The notes under the pieces were generated by a model. That model had not been told where the DNA came from, made no database searches, and saw only the letters and a list, made by a program, of their open reading frames with translations. A stretch of DNA of 64,000 bases. Origin: Toxorhynchites rutilus septentrionalis. Taxonomy: Eukaryota > Arthropoda > Insecta > Diptera > Culicidae. Made by a program: the position numbers and the translations under genes. Positions 56,675 through 64,000 of the stretch are shown in pieces. The stretch is from the NCBI RefSeq assembly GCF_029784135.1, contig NC_073746.1:245467307-245531306 (forward strand), given 5' to 3'. Position 1 is the stretch's first letter. Each line of letters opens with the position of its first letter.

Positions 56675-57159
56675 GCTCCCAGAAGTCGCTGATATATGAA
56701 GAAGACCCAAATTTTCTTCCGTTTCGAGATATTTTACAGTTTTACTTCGATGAAGCACACACCAGGCGGTAGTAAATGTGAAGAGATTATACTATCATAC
56801 TTAGGCTAATACTACAATAGCCAATTACGTGCGATTCCGATCCAGTAATTTTGGTTTGAAGGCTCAGGCTGGTCAATTTCGAAGGTGCCAATGAAATAAT
56901 GTTGCGACCGTTTCGATTGCCCAAAAACTCAACATTGCACACGAAACATTTGGAACCACTTGAATGAAGCTGGTTACAAAACAAAGATCTCGATGTACGA
57001 GAGCCGTTCAGAAGTCCGTGCAAAGTCAGAAAGATGACGCGTATCGTGATTATGTTTAGTTAGTAGAATCTCTCGAAGACATACAAACTTTCAGTCAGAT
57101 CGGTTTGTTTCTATGTGTTTGACATTTGTTTGAATCAAGGAAGTCGATTGATTTTCAAA

Positions 57160-58775
57160 AAATAAACGAAAAAGAATCTTATTAAACATTATTTTATGAA
57201 AGGTAAAACGCCTCTTGAAACTAAAGAGAAGCTTGATAAAGATTATGGTGACTCTGCAACTTCAATTAGAACAGTTTATAAATGGTTTCGAGTTTTCGGA
57301 GTGGCTATATGGGCACAAGTGACGCTCATGTTCCGAGCGCACTGTTGAGGTTACTACTCCAGGAATCATTGATAAAATCCATGATATGGTGATGAATAGC
57401 AGAAGAGTAAAGGTGTTACGGCTGTGGGCATCTCCAATGAACGGGTACACCATATTTCGCATCAACATTTGATAAAACTATCCACAAAATGGGTGTCGTG
57501 ATTGGTCACGCTTGACCAAAAGCGAAATCGTGTAAGGACGGTTTGCAGCTGTTCCAGTAGAATTCGCAGGACTTTAAGCGGCGTTTCATTACTGTGGGTG
57601 AAACATAGGTACATCACTTCACCCCAGAGACCAAAGAACAATCTGAACAATGGGTTACCAAGGGGGAATCTGCGCCAAAAAGGCGTAGACAGCTCCATCG
57701 GTCGGAAAGTTGATGGTGACTGTCTTTTCGGATTCGCAAGAAACAATTCGAAGCGGGAAAAAGGTTTCATCTAATCGATGAGGTGAGTGCAGAAACGAAT
57801 GGTTATTTTTCAGTCTTGGATATATCCTATTATTCGGCAGGAACCAACAAACTAGACCAGAGTTGGATGAAGTGTATCAGCCTAAACGAGAGAATGTGTT
57901 GGAAAATAAAAAAGGTTCAACCCAAACGATTCTTTATTAGTTTTTATTTTCGCACGGACTTCTCAAATGACCCTTGTATAGGCAATAGGCATAGGCCATA
58001 GGCAAAAAGCAAAAAAAAAAACATATGACCCCAATCATCATCTGCAAATCGCCATAAACCGACATATTCCTGAAATGACGAGTGATGATGACGAAGTGAG
58101 TTACTTACGACAACATCAAGATAAAACAATCGTGGTCAAAAAGCGGTGAGTCGACCCAAACGGTGCTCAAAACCACGATTGATCATAAGCCAACCGCCAA
58201 TTGGCTAATCGCCCAAAAGTGGTTACCTTTGGCCAATAGGAAAGGAATTGTGTTCTATCAGTACAACACCAGGCATAAGCATCGAAAGTGACTCGTCAGA
58301 GGCTTCGAAAGCTTAGCTGGAAGGTTCATATCTTCTTGAATGGCGTTTACGTTCCCTGTGGAACTTTTGCCGTCCCAACGTATGCATTAACTAGCGTCAT
58401 TTATTAAAACCTAGTTGAGATTTCTTAAGCCAAATAACACGCCTTGAATGTATTCCGAGGGGCAAGCTTTAGAATACGCGTGACCACAGTGCAAGTGGAA
58501 GGAAATTTCTTTGACGAAAAATCCTCCGGCCAGAACGGGAATCGAACCCGAACACCCGGCATGGGAACGTGAGACGCTAACCACTCGGCTACGGGTGCAC
58601 AAGATTCATATGCATTCACCTTATAACTCGGACTTGACACCAAGCGATTACCAGCTGTTCCTCTTTATGACTAATGATTTCGCTAATCAAAAATTCGCCT
58701 CAAGAGAAGCTTGTGAAAATCGGATGTACCAGTTTTATGTTAATAGGTACGAGAGTTTCTTTAAGGCAGTATTCT
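57160..58775 (+). pseudogene. mariner transposase pseudogene, interrupted by a SINE
   Basis: N-terminal HTH (KGKTPLETKEKLDKDYGDSA), linker words (TTPGIIDKIHDMVMNSRRVK), catalytic core (HHFTPETKEQSEQWV, KVDGDCLFGF) and, after the SINE at 58332-58600, the third Asp region HSPYNSDLTPSDYQLFLF and C-terminus (FASREACENRMYQFYVNRYE). Many frameshifts and stops. Before the SINE insertion the second and third blocks would have been adjacent. TIRs not identified. Confidence 0.85.
58332..58600 (-). mobile_element. Feilai-like SINE, copy F, inserted in mariner
   Basis: Full-length minus-strand copy with head (GTAGCCGAGTGG, GGTTCGATTCC) and AAGAAG tail. Flanked by AAGGTTCATAT (58321-58331) and AAGATTCATAT (58601-58611), an 11-bp duplication with one mismatch. 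Confidence 0.92.
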
Positions 58776-59149
58776 ATTCTAGATATTTGAAAAAAAAAAA
58801 ACAAAATAAAATTTCTTCATATTTTTGAAGTTCAGGCATTCACGAATATACCCTAGAGTGGACTTTTCGAAAATCCCTTTATTTACCGAGTTATAGCCAT
58901 TTTAGTGATGCGGTTCCATTCTTAAAAAATCACGAAACGTAAAAAAAACCTTCCAAACAGCATTTTTCCTTCCAACGTCCACTATTTTGTCAATAAAACA
59001 AATTTTTGGCTTGCCCGAGGTTCATGTGATAGCGGCATCTTTACTGATTCAGAATTTGTTCAATTTTTTGTTTCAGATAACCAGAAGGGCTGGAACCGTG
59101 TACGCCATGACACAACTTTTTTTCTAACTCCCTCGCTTCATAAGCTTGT

Positions 59150-59330
59150 AACTATTCTGATTATGAATATTTTAGCCATTCGATTTTTGTCTTGTTGATA
59201 GATAGATAACCAAATAATCGTATTATGTATTGTAAAAATATGCTTTGTGTTGTTGTGTTATTTTTACGGAGCTCGAAAAAACGTCCGAAATTCGTGCCTC
59301 TACACAAGAATACCCCTTCAAGACATAATG
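59150..59330 (-). repeat. Dispersed repeat segment, inverse of 28010-28190
   Basis: Shares GCTTGTAACTATTCT, TTTTACGGAGCTCGAAAAAA and GGGGTATTC-type words with the reverse complement of 28010-28190. Confidence 0.65.
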
Positions 59331-59498
59331 AAACGAGTTATCGAAAGAAACGGTACACCAAACGGTGACCAAAATTGAATAATTCTCATAATGGAATGCT
59401 CTTCCGCTGGAAAACTTATTCAAGGTCACAGCCCATAATTTAAAAATTACAGAATAAGCCTTCACTATAAGAAAAAATGTAATTTTCAAATCATAATA

Positions 59499-60810
59499 TT
59501 AGGTTGGGGAAAAAGTTATCCATTATTTTCTCGGTAGCTGGCTATATTCATCAATATCTCGCGTAGTATTGTTCATACAATTTCAAGTTTAGGGCTCGCT
59601 GTAAAGGTGACATTTCACACAAAAAAATTCTTTCGCTGTTTTTTGTTTGTTCCATTCACTTGTGAGTTACAGGGTGTTAACAATGGAGGTCAACAAAGAG
59701 AAAATTCGGTACATTTTACACTTTTTCTTTTATAAAGGCGAAAACGCAAACCAGGCCGCTGAAATTGTGAATGTTGTTCATAGTGCCAATACTTCAACAA
59801 TAAAATACGTGCAATTTAATTTATTTTTAAATATAGGGTTGAGGAAAAAGAAATGTCGTATTTCTGATCGAAATTTGACGCTTTATTTAACATACTTAAA
59901 ATTATCCAATTTAAGTCAAATATGCGCCGTTTTGTTCGCAAACTTGTTGCCATTTAGAAGGCAACTTCATTATACCCTTCGACAGCCACTACACCAGACC
60001 GAAATCGATCAAACCAATACTGTGCTGTGCGAATCGTTACAGTATCGGGTTCATAAACTACACGAGTTTTTTCGTCCGCCTTCGTGGCAGTTTTACGTCG
60101 CAGGTAGTAAAAACGTAAAATATGGCGAATTTCTTGCTTCGTGGACTCCATCTTTGACGCGCTATAACTTGAGACTGAAAAGGACAATCACAACACTGTC
60201 AAAACGCACAGATTGTCGTCTTTAAATAAACGGTTAGTATGACCCGATGCGATAAGTACAACACAAGATATGTGCAAGTGACAATATACGACATTTATTT
60301 TTCCCCAAGCCAATATCTTTGAATTTTTTATTTTTTTTGAATTTTTGTTTTAGTGCAATAAACTAAATTCAGATCTCTACTGTCAACAAATGGACCGTTT
60401 GAAGCTAACGATTGACCAGAAACATCCAGAATTGACCAACAGTAGAGACGTTTTGTTCCATCAGGACAACGCAACGCACACAATTCCGAGAGTTTAATTG
60501 ATATGTTTTAACGCATCCACCATATAGTCCGAACCTGGCACCAAGCAATTACCACCTTCTACTCGTATTGTAAAATTTCCCGAGCGATAAGAAATCAGGA
60601 TCAAGAGAAGATTGTAAAAATATATTGCTAGAGTTTTTCGCCAATAAGGACCAAGACTTCTATGATAGAGACATTTTGAAGCTACCTTTAGAATGGCAAC
60701 ACATTTTACAACAAAACGGTGCATATTTGACCCAAATCGGACAATCCGAAGCATATTAAAATAGTTTTGAATTTCACCCAAACATAATGGATAACTTTTT
60801 CCCAACGTTA
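59499..60810 (+). mobile_element. mariner element, outer copy (nested pair)
   Basis: TIRs TTAGGTTGGGGAAAAAGTTA and the inverse of TAACGTTGGGAAAAAGTTAT, with TA at 59497-59498 and 60811-60812. The transposase start at 59683 reads MEVNKEKIRYILHFFFYKGE (HTH) and the remnant after the inner insertion reads DRLKLTIDQKHPELTNSRDV, FHQDNATHTIP. Coding middle is deleted or replaced by the inner element. 1.3 kb in total. Confidence 0.88.
59834..60313 (-). mobile_element. Deleted mariner inserted in the outer mariner
   Basis: TIRs TAGGGTTGAGGAAAAAG… and the inverse TTGGCTTGGGGAAAAAT…, both followed by ATGTCGTAT, with TA at 59832-59833 and 60314-60315. The minus-strand frame from ATG 60151 encodes only the HTH domain (MESTKQEIRHILRFYYL … AQYWFDRFRSG) and stops; the catalytic domain is missing, so this is a 480-bp non-autonomous derivative. 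Confidence 0.88.
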
Positions 60811-60995
60811 TATGTCGTTATACAGCCATTCCATGAGGATTTTTTACATAACATATCTCGAAATCAGAGATGCTTCTTTTCGTTTTTGAGTTATGATTAT
60901 GATAGTTCCAATTTGATATGTCGATCGTTTAAATCGTTAAGTTAAAGTTAACAAATCTGAGAATCTCTATATCGGTTTGACATGGAATGTCTGTA

Positions 60996-61080
60996 CACTG
61001 AAGTCGCTTTTTACACGGTTTTTTCTACGCGGATTTATTTTACGCGGTTTATTTTTTACGCTGATTTCGGAATGTACGCA
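60996..61080. mobile_element. Truncated CACTG…TTTTTAC MITE
   Basis: CACTGAAGTCGCTTTTTACA and several TACGCGG words match the MITE at 39069-39235; the right end is lost. Confidence 0.65.
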
Positions 61081-61470
61081 TTCCGATTAAAAATCACTAC
61101 AAGATGTGTGCTTCATGAACGCTGTGACAATTCTTTTTCTGTTCGCGTTCAATGTATACCGATTTGTTTTGAACTTTGGCTCAGATAAAAAAAAAACAGA
61201 AATGAGCAAAAATTCCATATTTACATACTAACAAAATTCGGGGACATAAACTTGCATTAAATTTTGAAGTTGTGTGAGTGACGATAGATGTGATTATAAG
61301 CTAAGACGAATTATTCATTATCACTTGCTTGAGCTAGAGCTTCACAAACATTCTGTGAGCTGAAGAGAGATTGATGCCACCTAATCATATAATTTGGAAA
61401 AAATCCGATTAGCAAACGGTATAGTGTTTACCCACTGACATCATCACCCCCATTAGAAATGAAATCTCAC

Positions 61471-61624
61471 CTCTTGCCTAGAGAGCACGTTCCGTTTCCT
61501 CTGCGTCTGTTTAGAATATGGGGCTGGCGAGTTGAAGTCACCGGTTGTGTAATGCTGCTTACGTTTCGTTGAAAAGGCGTCCATGCGGTTTTATCCGATT
61601 ACTACCCGCGACAATGTAATGAAT
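61471..61624 (-). CDS. Candidate exon with start codon, gene unknown
   Basis: Bounded by acceptor TTCCATTTACAG and donor CAAGAG|GTGAGA. Within it an ATG at 61584 follows an in-frame stop and opens 38 codons without a stop up to the donor: MDAFSTKRKQHYTTGDFNSP … VLSRQE, phase 0. Joining it to the MCT exon at 54639 would put the transporter out of frame, so it is either a 5' UTR exon carrying an upstream ORF or the first coding exon of another minus-strand gene. No family recognised. Confidence 0.45.
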
Positions 61625-64000
61625 CTGTAAATGGAATTGAAATGAGAAAAGAAACATTTTCAGTTCGACAATCGATACGATATATAGATATGGCATGCAT
61701 GGATGCATGCATGCATGTAACGGACCTCGGTTGATTGGAAAATTAATCAAATTAGCGAATTGACATCGGTATGTCATTTGATCCGAGACAAAGTAACGGA
61801 AAGAGAGACCAACGATGAAGATCAATTGCTTAATTATTCCGATCAATTGTGTTACATATATGTTTGTTCGTCTAAACTGGCGATACTTTCAGGGTAAGCT
61901 TACTGGCAGAACATCGATATTTTGTATGCTCCATCCTTATATCTCCATGAAAGTTTTCTATTTGTTTTATCGAGACTACTAAAACGTGTGAATATTTCAA
62001 AAGAAATGAATGAAATCGTATTGAACTCATAGCAAGTCATTGAAAAAGTCGTTTCATAGTCCAAAGATATAAATACACTATGTACTACTTTCCTATCCAT
62101 TGCTACATTCGAAACATTTTTACGACCTTTCTACAAGTATTACCCTACGCAGCACCATAATTTATTTATTGTTCATTATCATAAATTTGACGTCTTCTGT
62201 TACTGTTATTCATTTTCTCCTCCATATACTCTTGGCTAGAGTATAAAATCCCACAGTATGTAGTTATCTTGGACTCGTCCCAACAATTTCTTGCTGAGCT
62301 GAATGGAATACCACCATAAATAATAATTGAAGAAAATTCAGATGTGAAAAAATTAAATTTATTTGACCAATACAATCGTTTCATATGGTTGGTCACTGCA
62401 AGAAAAAGAGCTACAATGTACACGAACCAGAATAATGAATAAAATATATGTGTATGTAGGATGTCCGAAAGTGCACTTCATGATGCCAACCCTTCCGGAT
62501 AACTACTCGAGGCAGTAAGCCAATTTCACAACGGTTTCGTTTTTCAGGGGGAAGAAAGTCGTCTCCGGGAACACGCTTCCCTCTAACGGAGGAAGGACAT
62601 ATAATATTTACTTGGCCTAGTTCTTTTTTTCACGTTCCTAGTGCACAAAACGAAACTAGCTCAATGTTGGCTAGGACGTGGGACGAGAAATTCTCGAAAA
62701 TCTCTACGCGTACATTTACACGAGCATACATCTCGACAGGAATGTTTTTTCTTTTTGTTGAGTGTGGATAAACATTGTATCATAAATAATTAACAATATA
62801 TTATGACACAGCCCCAGTGGAAGATAAAACCCCACAAAGCCATCGTGAGTTGTAACGGAAAGCCAGGAATCATTTTACAGAACAAAGTTTATTAGCAATT
62901 CTATTTATACCAAGAGTGCACAAATTTTTTTTAAATGTGGAATCGGAAGCATTTAAAATGAAAACATCAGAATGCACATTTTGATTTAAACCATTTAAAT
63001 TTATATTAACCTCGTGGGTAGATCCGAATAATTTAAGATTCTCAAAAAATATCTAAAATTCTTCTGCATCTTTGAAGAGGTGATTAGTTAGGAGACGAAT
63101 TGATTTTCTCAACCACTTAACAGTTCCTACGTGATCAATTAACATATGGACAGGTCCAACGATGAGAATATCCCACACTGTAATCTGGTACTATTGTTTC
63201 TTCGTTATCAAACGTCCTTGCTATACTGCCACCACATCAACACCAGTCTGAAGCGGCACCGGTAGCTGCTATCTACGGTTGGTTTACAACATTGAAACAT
63301 TGACCATTATCTGTCCATATATATGACTTCCCAAATACAACAGGGATTCTTACTGATACGGGCGCGGGTCTGATAAGCCGCTGGTTTTCACTGAAACTGA
63401 ATTTGAGAACAGCACACGGTCATTAACACCACGAACCAACACGCAGAACTATGCTTCGGAAATGAGCATATCTGCAATCCGTTATCTCTTAGTGCAAACG
63501 AAGTTTAAATATAAGAGAAAAATTGCTGGTTTCAAACATATGAACAGCGCAGCCATTTACATCAAACTGCAGTTTATGATTTATGAACTGTTACGACTAC
63601 GAATTCAGACACGTGTTCCGCACGGATTGCCACGCTGTCGAGGTTTCTTCCGCTGCAAATACCCTCTCTGCGCTGGCACCAAGTATTGCTTCAGAAAACA
63701 CATCCAAGCTGTGGCGAAACCTGAAACGTCAGTTCAGAATACAACCAACCAACCAACGCGATTTGGCTTTATAATCCAATTCAAAACATGTCTTAATTTT
63801 TGTTCCCCGCCGAGAGTAAAATCGCACAATATTGTCCCAAATTAGACAACAAAAGACGATTTTGAATTAGATCATAATAGAAGCCGTTACCTAGTCTCGT
63901 TTTGCGAAAGGCGCGTCCGAGCGGAGAAATAATATGAATGAACACAATTTTTGGCACGTACCTTCGTGTGTTGGTAAATATCACACGCTAGTTACTTTGG
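61625..64000. other. AT-rich DNA, no supported gene
   Basis: Contains a (GCAT)n-like stretch at 61692-61718. A fragment near 63346-63390 could encode LTDTGAGLISRW, reminiscent of a retropepsin motif, but nothing around it supports a polyprotein. Remaining open frames look like chance. Confidence 0.4.

Noticed and set aside
63346..63845. Possible retropepsin motif (LTDTGAGL) and a 127-codon open frame downstream
   Set aside because: The motif is in a very short frame and nothing around it resembles gag, RT or integrase.

Overview
The window reads as genomic DNA of a culicine (Aedes-type) mosquito. It carries tRNA-derived SINEs with the Feilai architecture (tRNA head, unrelated body, triplet-repeat tail), I-, Jockey- and R1-clade non-LTR retrotransposons, a BEL/Pao LTR element primed by tRNA-Tyr, many mariner/Tc1 remnants and TIR/foldback MITEs. 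The one clear conserved host gene is an insect SLC16 monocarboxylate transporter spread over more than 16 kb by transposon-filled introns. Species assignment is inference.

Layout. 1-1.6 kb: SINE head, Tc1-like transposase scrap, small MITE. 2.0-8.06 kb: full-length I-clade element with a 12-bp target-site duplication and one frameshift in ORF2. 8.15-14.19 kb: BEL/Pao provirus with near-identical LTRs, 5-bp TSD and a badly broken gag-pol. 14.48-19.4 kb: a second non-LTR element whose ORF2 is interrupted by a 348-bp TAA-flanked MITE. 20.7-22.5 kb: THAP-domain gene or pseudogene split by a member of a repeat family with palindromic ends; more members follow at 22.9-23.9, 27.5-28.9 and 41.3-42.4 kb. 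29.0-29.5 kb: hexanucleotide microsatellite. 30.4-33.3 kb: Tc1 fossil, nested foldback/TTAA MITEs, a TIR element. 34.05-37.1 kb: Jockey-clade fragment with an exact 159-bp duplication inside the reverse transcriptase.

38.2-54.6 kb: the transporter gene on the minus strand, six coding exons reconstructed with GT-AG splice sites and continuous phase (about 1,010 aa). Its introns hold a 5.4-kb inverted-arm structure, a 705-bp octanucleotide array interrupted by an R1-clade (Waldo-like) element, SINEs, and, on the opposite strand immediately next to exon 5, a compact two-exon gene for a 125-aa secreted protein with five GPL repeats followed by an acidic segment. That nested gene is the most interesting unexplained feature.

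54.6-64 kb: probable first-intron and upstream sequence of the transporter, with a mariner fossil, a longer mariner containing a SINE, a mariner nested in another mariner, and a minus-strand candidate exon near 61.5 kb. Nothing here is bacterial; there are no rRNA genes, no functional tRNA genes and no CRISPR arrays.
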